Below, one piece after another: positions 19,325 to 30,763 of a stretch of 64,000 nt of DNA. Source of the DNA: Prescottella defluvii. Lineage in GTDB: Bacteria > Actinomycetota > Actinomycetes > Mycobacteriales > Mycobacteriaceae. Position 1 is the stretch's first letter. Every line of letters starts with the position of its first letter. Made by a program: the position numbers and the translations under genes. The stretch is taken from positions 2,666,001 to 2,730,000 of the forward strand of contig CP121458.1 in the NCBI GenBank assembly GCA_029690005.1. Reading direction: 5' to 3'. Below the pieces are notes generated by a model. The model ran no database searches. It had not been told where the DNA came from and worked only from the letters and a program-made list of their open reading frames with translations.

Positions 19325-20210
19325 ATGCAGGTTCCGGGACTGTTCGAATACGAGCGCGCCACCGACGTCGAGAACGCGATCGCACTGCTCGACCGGCTGG
19401 GGGACGAGGCGCGGGTCGTCGCGGGCGGGCACAGCCTGCTGCCGATGATGAAGCTGCGCCTGGCCAACCCCGAGTACCTCATCGACATCAACGACCTCGT
19501 CGACGAACTCGGCCACATCGCCGTCGAGGGGGATGTGGTGCGGATCGGCGCGATGGTGCGGCACCGACAGATCCTCGAAGTCCGACGACCTGGCCGCGGT
19601 GTTCCCCATCTTCCGAGACGCCGAGCGGGTGATCGCCGACCCGGTGGTCCGCAACCGCGGCACCATCGGCGGCTCACTGTGCCAGGCGGATCCGGCCGAG
19701 GACCTGACGACCGTGTGCTCGGTGGTCGGTGCTGTGTGCGTGATCCGCGGGCCGACCGGGGTGCGCGAGGTCCCGATGCCCGACTTCCTCGTCGGGCCGT
19801 ACGAGACCGCGGTGCAGGGCAACGAGATCCTGATCGAAGTCCGGATCCCCCGGGTGCGCTCCGGATCGAGCGCTTACACGAAAGTGGAACGGCGCGTGGG
19901 GGACTGGGCCATCGCGGCCGCCGGGGCGGCGCTGTCGTTGGACGGGGACCGGATCGGTGAGGCGTCCGTCGGGCTCACCGCGGTGGAACCGGACGCCGAC
20001 CGCGTGGGAGCCATCGGCGAGTTCCTGCGTGGGCAACCCGCGACCGAGGAGACGTTCCGGCGGGCCGGTGAACTCGCGGGGCAGGCGTGCGAACCGGTCA
20101 CCGACCCGCGCGGCACCGCCGCCTACAAGCGGCACCTCGCCGACGAACTGACCGTCCGCTCGCTGCGCACCGCCGTCGAACGGGCCACCGCCACACGAAC
20201 GGAGGCGTGA
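19325..20210 (+). CDS. coxM: CO dehydrogenase FAD subunit CoxM, frame-broken
   Basis: About 295 residues. FAD-binding PCMH-type domain: [19 protein letters not shown] and [19 protein letters not shown] are the two FAD contacts of the medium subunit. It passes electrons from the Fe-S subunit to quinones. ATG 19325 follows GAGGAGTGCCAC. The frame changes near 19585, where the reading resumes as [10 protein letters not shown]. It ends 1 bp before coxS. Confidence 0.92.
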
Positions 20211-20211
20211 G

Positions 20212-20704
<493 letters not shown>

Positions 20705-20708
<4 letters not shown>

Positions 20709-23107
20709 CCACGCTCGACGAGACACCAGGGACGGTCGATCCGGACAGCGCCTCCAACGACGGCAAGCCATGTGGGCACGGCCGGATGCTCCGCAAGGAG
20801 GACCCGCGGTTCATCCGCGGACAGGGGCACTACGTCGACGACGTCCAACTACCCGGCATGCTGCACCTGGCGATCCTCCGCTCGCCGATCGCGCACGCCC
20901 GCGTGGCGCGGGTGGACACCACTGCCGCACAGGCACATCCCAAGGTCGCGGCGGTGGTCACCGGCGCCGACCTCGCGGAGAAGGGTCTGGCGTGGATGCC
21001 CACGCTCTCCAACGACGTGCAGGCCGTCCTCGCCACCGACAAGGTGCGGTTCCAGGGGCAGGAGGTGGCGTTCGTCGTCGCCGAGGACCGGTACTCGGCC
21101 CGCGATGCGCTCGAACTGATCGACGTCGAGTACGAGCCGCTAGACCCCGTCATCGACGCCCGGACCGCGCTCTCGCCCGATGCCCCCGTCATCCGCACCG
21201 ACCTGGACGGCAAGACCGACAACCACTGCTTCGACTGGGAGACGGGCGATTCCGACGCCACCGAGGCCGTGTTCGCGCGGGCCGACGTCGTGGTGCGGCA
21301 GGAGATCGTCTATCCGCGCGTCCATCCCGCGCCGATGGAGACGTGCGGCGCGGTCGCCGACTACGACGCGGTGAACGGCAAGCTCACGCTGTGGTCCACC
21401 AGCCAGGCCCCGCACGCGCACCGCACCCTGTACGCGCTGGTGGCCGGCCTGCCCGAGCACAAGATCCGCGTCATCTCGCCGGACATCGGCGGCGGTTTCG
21501 GGAACAAGGTGCCGATCTACCCGGGCTACGTGTGCGCGATCGTCGGATCGCTGCTCACCGGCAAGCCAGTCAAGTGGATGGAGGACCGCAGCGAGAACCT
21601 CACCAGCACCGGTTTCGCGCGGGACTACATCATGGTCGGCGAGATCGCCGCGACCGCCGAGGGAAAGATCCTCGCGATCCGCACCGACGTCCTCGCCGAC
21701 CACGGCGCGTTCAACGGCACCGCCGCACCGGTGAAGTATCCGGCCGGATTCTTCGGGGTGTTCACCGGCAGCTACGACCTCGAGGCCGCGTACTGCAAGA
21801 TGACGGCGGTCTACACGAACAAGGCACCGGGCGGCGTCGCGTACGCGTGCTCGTTCCGCATCACCGAGGCCGTCTACCTCGTCGAGCGACTCGTGGACTG
21901 CCTGGCGTTCGACCTCGGCATGGATCCCGCCGAGCTGCGGCTGAAGAACCTGCTGCGGCCCGACCAGTTCCCGTACACGTCCAAGACCGGATGGAAGTAC
22001 GACTCCGGCGACTACGCGACCACGATGCGCAAGGCCATGGACATGATCGGCTACGACGAGCTGCGCCGCGAACAGGCCGAACGGCGCGAGCGCGGCGAGC
22101 TGATGGGCATCGGGATGTCGTTCTTCACCGAGGCCGTCGGCGCCGGTCCGCGCAAGGACATGGACATCCTCGGTCTCGGCATGGCCGACGGCTGCGAGCT
22201 GACCGTGCACCCCACCGGCAAGGCGGTCGTGCGGCTGTCGGTGCAGACGCAGGGGCAGGGGCACGAGACGACGTTCGCGCAGATCGTCGCCGAGGAACTC
22301 GGCATCCCGCCCGAGGACATCGACGTGGTCCACGGCGACACCGACAACACCCCGTTCGGGCTCGGCACGTACGGCAGCCGCTCGACGCCGGTGTCCGGGG
22401 CGGCGGCCGCGCTGGTGGCGCGCAAGGTCCGCGACAAGGCCCGGATCATCGCGTCCGGCATGCTCGAGGTGTCGGTGGCCGACCTCGAATGGGAGAAGGG
22501 GAACTTCCACGTCAAGGGCGACCCGTCGGCGGCGGTGACGATCCAGGCCATCGCGATGCGCTCGTACGGTGCCGGGGACCTGCCCGACGGCGTCGAGGGC
22601 GGACTCGAGGCCCAGATCTGTTACAACCCGGAGAATCTCACGTACCCGTACGGCGCCTACTTCTGCGTCGTCGACGTCGACCCGGGCACCGGTGAGGTGA
22701 AGGTGCGCCGCTTCCTCGCGGTCGACGACTGCGGTACCCGCATCAACCCGATGATCATCGAGGGGCAGGTGCACGGCGGCATCACCGACGGAATCGGCAT
22801 GGCGCTCATGGAGATCGTCGCGTTCGACGAGGACGGCAACTGCCTGGGCGGCTCGCTCATGGACTACCTGATCCCCACCGCGCTCGAGGTGCCGCACCTC
22901 GAGACCGGGTACACGGTCACGCCCTCGCCGCACCATCCGATCGGGGCCAAGGGGATCGGGGAGAGCGCGACCGTCGGCTCGCCGCCGGCGGTGGTGAACG
23001 CCGTCGTCGACGCGTTGAAGCCGTTCGGGGTGCGTCACGCGGACATGCCGCTGACGCCGTCACGGGTGTGGGAGGCGATGCAGGGTCGGGCGACCCCGCC
23101 GATCTGA
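20705..23107 (+). CDS. coxL: aerobic CO dehydrogenase large subunit, form I (AYACSFR)
   Basis: 800 residues, frame intact. Molybdenum-copper subunit that oxidises CO to CO2. The motif AYACSFR (21839-21859, Cys 382 by this start) matches the AYxCSFR active-site loop that defines form I enzymes and carries the Cu-binding Cys; form II enzymes have AYRGAGR. Other molybdopterin contacts seen are DIGGGFGNKVPIYP, TQGQGHETTFAQI and GAKGIGESATVGSPPAV, the last holding the catalytic Glu. GTG 20705 overlaps the coxS stop. The M-S-L order is standard for form I. Confidence 0.96.
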
Positions 23108-23120
23108 GAAGGAGATGCGA

Positions 23121-24014
23121 ATGGACCTTGCTGCGCGCGCCGCCCAGTTGACCGGCGAGCGGCGCCTCTACGTGCGCGCGACGGTGGTCCGCGCCCAACA
23201 GCCGACGTCGTCGTCGCCGGGCGACGGCGCAATCGTGTTGCCGGACGGCACGATCGAGGGCTTCGTCGGGGGCCACTGCGCCCAGAACTCGGTACGGCAG
23301 GCCGCGACCGACGTGCTCGAGGCGGGGGAGAGCCTGCTGCTGCGGATCCTGCCCGACGGCGGACCCGAGTACCCCGACGTGCCCGGCGCCCGGGTCGTCG
23401 TCGACCCCTGTCTGTCCGGCGGGGCGATGGAGATCTTCCTGCAGCCGTGCCTGCCGGCCCCGATCGTCCGGGTGGTCGGGGAGAGCCCGGTCGCCGACGC
23501 GGTCGCACGCCTGGCGGCCGCGCTCGACTTCGACGTCCGGCGCGGCGCCGCGCCGAGCGACGGCGAATCCGCGGTGATCGTGGCCAGTCTCGGCGGTGAC
23601 GAACCGGGCGTGATCCGGGAGGCGCTGGACGCGGGCGCCGGGTACGTCGGGCTGGTCGCCAGTCGGGTCCGCGGCGCGGCGATCCTCGACGAACTCGACC
23701 TCGACGCCGCCGAACGCGGCGTCGTGCATACCCCCGCGGGTCTCGCGATCGGCGCGCGCACGCCCGGCGAGATCGCGCTGGCGATCCTCGCGGAACTGGT
23801 CCACGAGATCCGCGTCGAGCACCTGACGGAGCGAACAGCCACCGGCGCAACGGAATCGGAGACGGAGCGACTGACGGTGATCGATCCGGTGTGCGGCATG
23901 GCGGTCACCGTCGACGACGATACCCCGCACCTGCAGATCGACGGGGAGGACTACTGGTTCTGCGCACCCGGGTGCCGCCGCACCTACGAGAAGGAGCGGG
24001 CGCGATGTTCGTGA
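23121..24014 (+). CDS. XdhC-family protein with C-terminal YHS domain
   Basis: 297 residues, frame intact. ATG 23121 is preferred over 23115 because GAAGGAG lies 6 nt before it. The XdhC/CoxI part includes GGHCAQNSVRQAA, the partial Rossmann region and TPAGLAIGARTPGEIALAI. Residues about 250-295 form a YHS domain (DPVCGMAVTVDDDTPHL, YWFCAPGCRRTYE), a Cys-rich metal-binding unit linked to copper or heavy metals. Since CO dehydrogenase needs a Mo-S-Cu centre, a role in copper delivery is attractive but inferred. Corresponds to the CoxF position. Overlaps the next gene by 10 nt. Confidence 0.85.
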   Translation: MDLAARAAQLTGERRLYVRATVVRAQQPTSSSPGDGAIVLPDGTIEGFVGGHCAQNSVRQAATDVLEAGESLLLRILPDGGPEYPDVPGARVVVDPCLSGGAMEIFLQPCLPAPIVRVVGESPVADAVARLAAALDFDVRRGAAPSDGESAVIVASLGGDEPGVIREALDAGAGYVGLVASRVRGAAILDELDLDAAERGVVHTPAGLAIGARTPGEIALAILAELVHEIRVEHLTERTATGATESETERLTVIDPVCGMAVTVDDDTPHLQIDGEDYWFCAPGCRRTYEKERARCS

Positions 24015-24595
24015 CCGGGCTGGTGCTGGCCGCGGGCGGGTCGCGACGGCTGGGGCGGCCCAAGCAACTGCTGCCGTACCGCGGCGCGACACTGCTCGAC
24101 GCCACCGTCGCGGTGGCACGGCGGTGCCGGTTCCACCAACTGCTGGTGACCGTGCCCGGCTCCGCGGAGGCCATCGAGGACCTCGTCGACCTGCGCGGCT
24201 GCACCGTCGTGCACTGTGCCGACGCGGGCAGCGGGTGCTCGGCTTCGGTGCGGGCGGCGCTGCGCCGGGTGGATCCGCTCGCCGCGGGCATCGTGCTGCT
24301 GCTGGGCGACCAGCCCGGGGTGACGCCGTGGACGGTGCGGGACCTGGTGGCCGGCGGCGCGATGGAGAACATCGGGATGTGCCGGTATGTGGACGGTCTC
24401 GGCCATCCACTATGGTTGGGGCGCAACGTGTTCGGTGATCTGGCCGAGCTCGCCGGCGACAAGGCGGTGTGGAAGCTCTTCGACCGCGAGGACATGGGCG
24501 TGTTCGAGGTTCCCGTCGACGAACGCATCCCCCTCGACGTCGACACGTGGGACGGGTACCGGGCCCTGCTCGACCAGGACCGGGACGCGTCGTGA
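24005..24595 (+). CDS. MobA-like molybdopterin nucleotidyltransferase
   Basis: 196 residues. LVLAAGGSRRLGRPKQLLPY is the nucleotide-binding loop of MobA/MocA-type transferases and LLLGDQPGVTPWTV the second conserved region. In this setting it probably makes molybdopterin cytosine dinucleotide, the cofactor form in CO dehydrogenase. It starts inside the XdhC-YHS gene and ends in a 4-nt overlap (GTGA) with coxD. Confidence 0.85.
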   Translation: MFVTGLVLAAGGSRRLGRPKQLLPYRGATLLDATVAVARRCRFHQLLVTVPGSAEAIEDLVDLRGCTVVHCADAGSGCSASVRAALRRVDPLAAGIVLLLGDQPGVTPWTVRDLVAGGAMENIGMCRYVDGLGHPLWLGRNVFGDLAELAGDKAVWKLFDREDMGVFEVPVDERIPLDVDTWDGYRALLDQDRDAS

Positions 24596-25489
24596 TCGGA
24601 ACAGCCGTGGATGCGTACTTCGCCGATGTCGACGAGCTGACCCGACGGTTCGACGCGCAGGACTACCTGCTCGACGACGGCACTGCGACCGCGCTCTTCC
24701 TGGCGCTGCGGCTGGGGCGGCCGCTGCTGCTCGAGGGCGAACCCGGGGTGGGGAAGACGACGGCGGCGAAGGCGCTCGCCGCGGCGCTCGGCACCGAGCT
24801 GGTGCGGCTGCAGTGCTACGAGGGCCTCGGCGCCGACGAGGCCCTGTACGACTGGAACTACCAGCGCCAGCTGCTCGCCGTGCGCCTGTCCGAGGCCCGC
24901 GGCGAACGGTTGCAGGAGGCGGACCTGTTCACCGAGCAGTTCCTGCAGGCCCGTCCGATCCTGCGGTGCGTGCGGCACCGCGGCCCGCTGCCGCCGGTGC
25001 TGCTGATCGACGAGATCGACCGGGCCGACGACGAATTCGAGGCGCTGCTGCTCGAGTTCTCGGCGAGTCGTCGGTGACGGTGCCGAACTCGGCACGTTCG
25101 TCGCGGAGCGGGCACCGATCGTGGTCCTGACGTCGAACCGCAGTCGTGACCTGCACGACGCGCTGCGCCGGCGTTGCCTCTACCACTGGATCGACTACCC
25201 GGCGCCGGAGCGCGCGGCCGCGATCCTGCGCCGGACCGTGCCGGGCGCCACCACCGCGCTGATCGCGAGCGTCACCCAGTTCGTCGCGTCCGCGCGGTCG
25301 CTCGACCTCGACAAACCCCCCGGAATCGCGGAGGCCATCGACTGGGTGTCGGCGCTGGCGGCGCTGGGCGCCGCCGACCTGGTGCCGGCCGACGCGCTCG
25401 CGAGCCTCGGCGCCATCGCGAAGACCCCCGACGACCGCACCGTGCTGGCGGACGCCGTCGGCGACTACCTGGCGAGCGGGGCCACCTGA
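24592..25489 (+). CDS. coxD: CoxD MoxR-type AAA+ ATPase, two frame breaks
   Basis: About 299 residues. Walker A GEPGVGKTTAAKALA, Walker B LLIDEIDRAD and sensor region VVLTSNRSRDLHDALRRRC are all present. CoxD helps build the [CuSMoO2] active centre of CO dehydrogenase, working with the VWA protein CoxE. Two bases are missing, near 25065 and 25090 (LLEF-LGESSVTVP-ELGTF once repaired). Confidence 0.9.
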
Positions 25490-25502
25490 CGAGAGGACCA
25501 CG

Positions 25503-26147
25503 ATGAAGATCGCAGACGAGTTCACGGTCGACGCGCCCATCGACCGGGCGTGGGAGGTGCTCACCGACCTCGAGGGCATCGCGCCGCTGCTGCCCGGGGC
25601 GCAGATGACCGGGCGCGAGGGCGACGACTACCTCGGCACCGTGAAGATCAAGGTGGGTCCGGTGACGAGCGAGTTCGCCGGCCGGGCGTCGTTCGCCTCG
25701 AAGGACGAACAGTCGCGCACCGCCGTGATCGACGCCCGCGGCCGGGAGAAGCGCGGCAGCGGCAACGCGTCGGCGACGATCACCGCCCACCTGCACGAGT
25801 CCGGCGATGCCACCCGGGTGACCGTCGACACGGACATGAAGGTCGTCGGCAAGCTGGCCCAGTTCGGTAGCGGGATGATCCAGCAGGTCTCCACGAAGCT
25901 GATGGGGCAGTTCGCGGCGTCGCTCCAGGACCGGTTGGCGACCGGCGCGGCCACCGAGAGCGCCGGGACGCCGGTCATGGCCGTCGTTCCGCCGGTGCCG
26001 CTGTCCGAAGGGACAATGCCCGAACCCGAGCCGATCGACCTCATCGAACTCGCCGGTGGATCCGTCGCGCGGCGGGTGGCACCGTTGCTCGCGGCGATCG
26101 TCGCCGCCGTCGTCGTGTTCGTCGTGCTGCGGTCCCGGCGCCGGTGA
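25503..26147 (+). CDS. coxG: CoxG, SRPBCC membrane-anchored protein
   Basis: 214 residues, frame intact. SRPBCC fold (KIADEFTVDAPIDRAWEVL, PLLPGAQMTGREGDDYLG) with a C-terminal membrane helix (VAPLLAAIVAAVVVFVVLRS). CoxG is known to recruit CO dehydrogenase to the membrane and has been linked to quinone delivery. ATG 25503 follows GAGAGGACCACG. Overlaps coxE by 4 nt. Confidence 0.92.
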   Translation: MKIADEFTVDAPIDRAWEVLTDLEGIAPLLPGAQMTGREGDDYLGTVKIKVGPVTSEFAGRASFASKDEQSRTAVIDARGREKRGSGNASATITAHLHESGDATRVTVDTDMKVVGKLAQFGSGMIQQVSTKLMGQFAASLQDRLATGAATESAGTPVMAVVPPVPLSEGTMPEPEPIDLIELAGGSVARRVAPLLAAIVAAVVVFVVLRSRRR

Positions 26148-27401
26148 CCGTCCCGCCCCCAGCGTTGTTGCGCGGCGTCGACCTCGCGGCGTTCGCGGTC
26201 GCGCTCGTCACGCGGGCACGCGTGGCCGGGGTGGCGGTGTCGGCCAGCGGCGCGGCCCGGTTCACCGAGGCGCTGCGGGTGCTGCCCCGACCGGGCGGAG
26301 TCGGCTGTACTGGACCGCCCGCGTCACCCTCGTCGGCCGCCGTGGCGACCTCGAGCGATTCGACGCGGTGTTCGCGTCGGTGTTCGACGAGGCGGTGCTG
26401 CCACTCGACCCGGCCGCCCGGCGTCGGCCCCGACGGCGCGCGTCGACCGGCGCGGACCCGACGACGCGGCCGCGGCGGCGCAATCGTCCGGGAGCGGGCG
26501 GCCCCGCCCTGGGCGACGCGCGACGTGGACATCGCCGGGCCTGAGGAGGCGGACGACGTCGAGGCGATCGGCGTCACGCTGCGGCTACCGAGCCCCCTCG
26601 AGGCGATCGCCGACCAGTCGTTCGGGGAGTTCCGCGACGAGGACCTGCGGCTGCTGGGGCGGTGGCTCGAGCAGGCCCAGCCGCACTGGCCGACCCGGCG
26701 CAGCCGCCGCCGCGAACCCCACCGGCACGGGCGGGTGGATCTGCGCGCCACCATGCGGCGGGCGCGGGGACGGACTCGAACCGCTCCGGCTGGTGCGGTG
26801 CCGGCCACGGGTGCGACGGCGGCGGATCGTCCTCGTGTGCGACGTGAGCAGGTCGATGCGCGGCTACGCGGACGTCTACCTCCACCTCATGCGTGCCGCG
26901 GTGGTCCGCGGAACCGGCCACGACGCGGAGGTGTTCGCGTTCTCCACCCGGCTGACGCGTCTGACCCCGGTACTCGCGCACCGCAGCGCCGACGTCGCGG
27001 TGGCCCGAGCCAACGAGCGGGTCGTCGACCGATTCGGCGGCACCCACATCGCGGGCAGCCTCGCGGCACTGTTGTCCTCCTCACACGGCACCGTGCTCCG
27101 CGGCGCCGTGGTGATCATCGCGTCCGACGGCTGGGACAGCGATCCGCCGGCCGACCTCGCCCGGGCGGTCGCACGCATCCGCCGCCGCGCCCACCGGCTG
27201 GTGTGGCTCAATCCTCGCGCGGCCACACCGGGTTTCGAACCGGTCGCCGGGTCGATGTCGGCGGCGCTTCCGTACTGCGACCACTTCCTGTCCGCCCACT
27301 CGGTCGCGACGCTCGGCGAGATGTTGACGATCGTCGGTCGCGGCGCCCGCGTCCCGGAGGGCCCGGACTGGGTGAGGCCTGAGTCCGACACGTTGTCGTA
27401 G
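26144..27401 (+). CDS. coxE: CoxE-like VWA protein, several frame breaks
   Basis: About 420 residues, reassembled from at least three frames (breaks near 26305, 26480 and 26800). The C-terminal von Willebrand A domain shows the MIDAS motif CDVSRSMRGYADVY, then FAFSTRLTRLTPVL, FGGTHIAGSLAALL and IIASDGWDSDPP. It partners with CoxD in CO dehydrogenase maturation. The N-terminal half (RGVDLAAFAVALVTRARVAG) is the usual helical CoxE region. The central Arg-rich stretch is hard to place because of the breaks. Confidence 0.85.
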
Positions 27402-27405
27402 GTCC

Positions 27406-27411
27406 TACGCT
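27406..27411 (+). promoter_or_regulatory. -10 box TACGCT, leaderless
   Basis: TACGCT ends 7 nt before ATG 27419. This argues that the CopD/CtaG gene has its own promoter just after coxE and favours ATG 27419 over the GTG at 27413. Confidence 0.45.
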
Positions 27412-27418
27412 GGTGGGC

Positions 27419-29448
27419 ATGGCAACACCCCTGCGAGAGCAGTCCGAGCACGCTCCCGTTCCGTCCTCCCGTGCCGGATCCGGCATCGTCTACGCAGTCA
27501 GCGGTGTCCTCGCGGGACTTGTCGCCGCGCTGGTGGTGACCCTTTCGGCGTCCCAGGCGCTGGTGCTCCTGGGCATCCCCGACCCCGGTCCGTTCACGAC
27601 GTACGGACTGCCCGCAATCCGTGCGGTCAGCGAGATCGCGGCCGTCATCGCGATCGGCTCGCTGCTGTTCGCGGCGTTCATGGTGCCGCCGCAGAAGAGC
27701 GGTGTCCTCGACGTCGACGGCTACCGCGCGGTCCGCACCGCGTCGCACGCCGCGCTCGTGTGGGCGCTGTGTTCGGTGCTCCTGGTGCCGCTGACGCTGT
27801 CGGACACGTCGGGTCAGCCCTTCTCGGAGGCGATCAAGCCGGACAACCTGTGGTCCGCGCTCGGGCAGATCGAGAACGCGGTCGCGTGGGCGTGGACCGC
27901 GGGTCTCGCGCTCGTCCTCGCGGTGGTCTGCCGGCTGGCGCTGCGCTGGTCCTGGACACCGTTCCTGCTGCTGCTCGGGATCGCGACCATGATGCCGATC
28001 GCGCTGACCGGACACTCGTCGTCCGGCGGGTCCCACGACGTCGCGACCAACAGCCTGATCTGGCACCTGGTCGGCGCCGCCTTCTGGGCCGGCGGCCTGT
28101 TCGCTCTGCTCGCGCATGCTCGCCGGCGCGGCGCCTACACCGACGTCGCGGCCAAGCGGTTCTCGTTCGTCGCCACGATCTGCTTCGTGGCGATGGCGGT
28201 GAGTGGCGTGATCAACGCGCTCGTCCGCATGCCGCTCGACGATCTGTTCACCACCACCTACGGACGCCTGATCGTCGCGAAGGTGGTCGCTCTCGTCGTG
28301 CTCGGCGTGATCGGCTGGTTCCAGCGGCGCCGGGCGCTCCCGGCGCTGGCCGCGGACCCCGAGTCCCGCGGGGCGCTCATCCGGTTCGCCGGCGTCGAGG
28401 CGCTCGTGTTCGCGGCGACGATCGGCATCGCGGTCGGCCTGGGCCGCACCCCGCCCCCTCCGCCGTCGTCGATTCCGACGATCCCTGAGGTGGAACTGGG
28501 CTACAACCTGGACGGTCCGCCGACCTTCGCCCGCCTCGTCCTGGACTGGCGGTTCGACCTGATCTTCGGCACCGCGGCGATCGTCCTCGCGGTCCTGTAC
28601 ATCGCGGGTCTGCGCACGCTGCGCAAGCGCGGTGACGCGTGGCCGGTCGGACGCTCCATCGCGTGGTTCTCGGGCTGCCTCGTCCTGCTCATCGCCACGT
28701 CGTCGGGCGTCGGGCGGTACGCCCGGCCGTCTTCAGCGTCCACATGGGTGGCCACATGGCGCTGTCGATGCTGGCGCCGGTGCTGCTGGTGCTCGGCGCC
28801 CCGTTCACCCTCGCGCTGCGGGCGTTGCGCCCCGCCGGTAAGGACGGCGTCCCGGGCCCACGCGAGTGGCTGCTGAGCTTCCTGCACAGCCCGATCTCGC
28901 GCTTCCTCACCCACCCGCTCGTGGCGGCGGTGCTGTTCGTCGGCGGCTTCTACGCGCTGTACCTCGGCGGCATCTTCAGCGCGTCCGTCGACAGCCACGC
29001 GGCCCACCTGCTGATGAACCTGCACTTCATCCTCAGCGGGTACCTGTTCTACTGGGTCGTCATCGGCATCGACCCGTCGCCGCGGAACCTGCAGCCCATC
29101 ACGAAGCTGGGCGTGGTCTTCGGGTCGCTGCCGTTCCACGCGTTCTTCGGCATCGCGCTGATGAGCATGGGCGAGGTCATGGGCGCCACGTTCTACCGGT
29201 CGCTGGGCCTCGGCTGGAACGACGACCTGCTGCGCGATCAGCAGCTCGGCGGATCCATCGCCTGGGCCACCGGCGAGATGCCGCTCGTCATCATCATGCT
29301 GGCCCTGCTGGTGCAGTGGTCGCGCAGCGACGAGAAGACTGCGAAACGAGTGGACCGCGCCGCCGACCGGGACGACGACGCCGACCTCGCCGCGCACAAC
29401 GCGATGTTCGCCGAACTCGCGCGCCGCGACAAGCAGGCCGGCAGCTAG
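27419..29448 (+). CDS. CopD-CtaG fusion: copper/cytochrome c oxidase assembly membrane protein, frame-broken
   Basis: About 676 residues with many membrane helices. The N-terminal half resembles CopD (TGHSSSGGSHDVATNSLIWHL, HLVGAAFWAGGLFALL); the C-terminal half is a CtaG_Cox11-type domain (FSVHMGGHMALSMLAPVLLV, HLLMNLHFILSGYLFYWVVI, PFHAFFGIALMSMG) with conserved His residues for copper. Probably supplies copper to cytochrome oxidase. One missing G near 28722. It follows coxE by 17 bp, but its promoter seems separate. Confidence 0.85.
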
Positions 29449-29490
29449 GGGCGGATCCGGGCCGATCCGTCGGCCGCGACGTCGGCGTGG

Positions 29491-29957
29491 TCAGTCGGTC
29501 TCGATCTCGGTCGCCCGGACAGGTCCTCGACGCCGACCGGCGCCGACCCGACGAAACGCACGCCGATGCCGAACTCCTCGCCCATGGCGAGCGCGCACTC
29601 GGCGAAGCGGATCATCCACGTGCCGTCCGCCCAGATGATCGCCTCGGGCAGGTCGAACGGCGCCACCGGCCCGTCGAGCCGTGTGCGGTCCTCCGCGTCG
29701 AGCGCCCATCTGGGATCGGTGAGCTCGCCGACGAGATAGCGGGAAGCGGCGGCGGCGAACCCGTCGAATCCGGCGATCGCCTCCGCTGCGGAGTCGACGG
29801 CCGCGTCCGTGGGCGGCCCGGCCGGTTCGACGACGATGCTGACCGTTCCCGGTTCGTCACCGGGCAGAGTGGCTGACCAGCAGACGAACTCCTCCGCGAG
29901 TCCGACGCGGTCCAGCACGGTTCCTCGCACCTCGATCTGTTCGGGTAGGTCGTTCAT
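29491..29957 (-). CDS. conserved hypothetical protein
   Basis: About 155 residues. Starts MNDLPEQIEVRGTVLDRVG; contains SIVVEPAGPPTDAAVDS and EAIIWADGTWMIRFAECA. Acidic, with no signal peptide or helices. As read the frame runs to 29445; restoring one base near 29518 gives the end SGATEIETD at 29491, which looks more natural. Family not recognised. Convergent with the CopD-CtaG gene. Confidence 0.6.
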
Positions 29958-30115
29958 GCGGCCAGTCAACCAAACCGCGATCCGCACGCCGTAGCACGCA
30001 CCTCCGACGGAATCGGCCGCCGGACGTGGATGCCGGGCACGGGTGTGGACACGACTTCGGTTCATCCACAATCGTGCTCGGACCCCGCGATCGGACACCG
30101 ATCCGCGGCATCGTC

Positions 30116-30146
30116 GAACGCACCGTCCCATCCGGGCGGTGCGTTC
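30116..30146. other. 10-bp hairpin upstream of ssb
   Basis: GAACGCACCG pairs perfectly with CGGTGCGTTC around an 11-nt loop, ending 43 nt before the ssb start. It lies in the divergent gap, so it is either a leader element or an operator rather than a terminator of the flanking genes. Confidence 0.5.
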
Positions 30147-30189
30147 GTCGTCTCGGCGGGCGTCGGATTCGGGGTCGAAGGGGAAGTCG

Positions 30190-30675
30190 ATGTACGAGAC
30201 ACAGGCTGCGGTGGTCGGCACGGTCATCACAGATCCGGTCAAGCGGGAGACCGGGGGCGGTGAGGAGGTGATGAGCTTCCGGATGGCGAGCAACGTCCGC
30301 CGCCGCGACCGCGAGAGCGGCGAGTCGGTCGACGGCGGGACGCTGTACCTGACCGTGAGCTGTTGGCGCCGGCTGGTGCAGGGCGTGGGCGCGACATTGA
30401 TGAAGGGGGACCCGATCATCGCGTACGGCGAGCTGCGCACCAACGAGTACCGCACGCGCGACGGCGAGCCGCGCTCCGACCTCGAGATGCGTGCCAGCGC
30501 CGTCGGCCCGGATCTGGCGCGCTGCTCGGCGAAGCTGGAACGCGCGGGGCGCTTGCGGGTGGCGCCGTCCGAGGACTCGGCCGACGACGATCCGGTGCAG
30601 TCGCCGGATACGTCCGGTGACAACGACTCTGAGCGGGTCGACGTGGAGCACCGCGAACCGGCGCTCGCCGGATAG
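30190..30675 (+). CDS. ssb: single-stranded DNA-binding protein
   Basis: 161 residues, frame intact. OB-fold (QAAVVGTVITDPVKRE, SFRMASNVRRRDRESGE, LTVSCWRRLVQGVGATL, KGDPIIAYGELRTNEY) with a disordered acidic tail (SEDSADDDPVQSPDT), though the end lacks the usual DDDIPF tip of the main SSB. This resembles the second mycobacterial SSB-like protein, which I recall beside ettA (Rv2478c/Rv2477c). ATG 30190 follows GGGGAAGTCG. Confidence 0.85.
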   Translation: MYETQAAVVGTVITDPVKRETGGGEEVMSFRMASNVRRRDRESGESVDGGTLYLTVSCWRRLVQGVGATLMKGDPIIAYGELRTNEYRTRDGEPRSDLEMRASAVGPDLARCSAKLERAGRLRVAPSEDSADDDPVQSPDTSGDNDSERVDVEHREPALAG

Positions 30676-30763
30676 CGGATCCCACCGTTCGCGTGTGCGT
30701 GGACGTCGTCTGTCTGCGAAGGTGATTGCGGAGGAGACCACCGTTCGACCGCAAGGAGGGGCG

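Noticed and set aside
21140..23038. A 632-residue minus-strand ORF
   Set aside because: It is the antisense shadow of the intact coxL gene.
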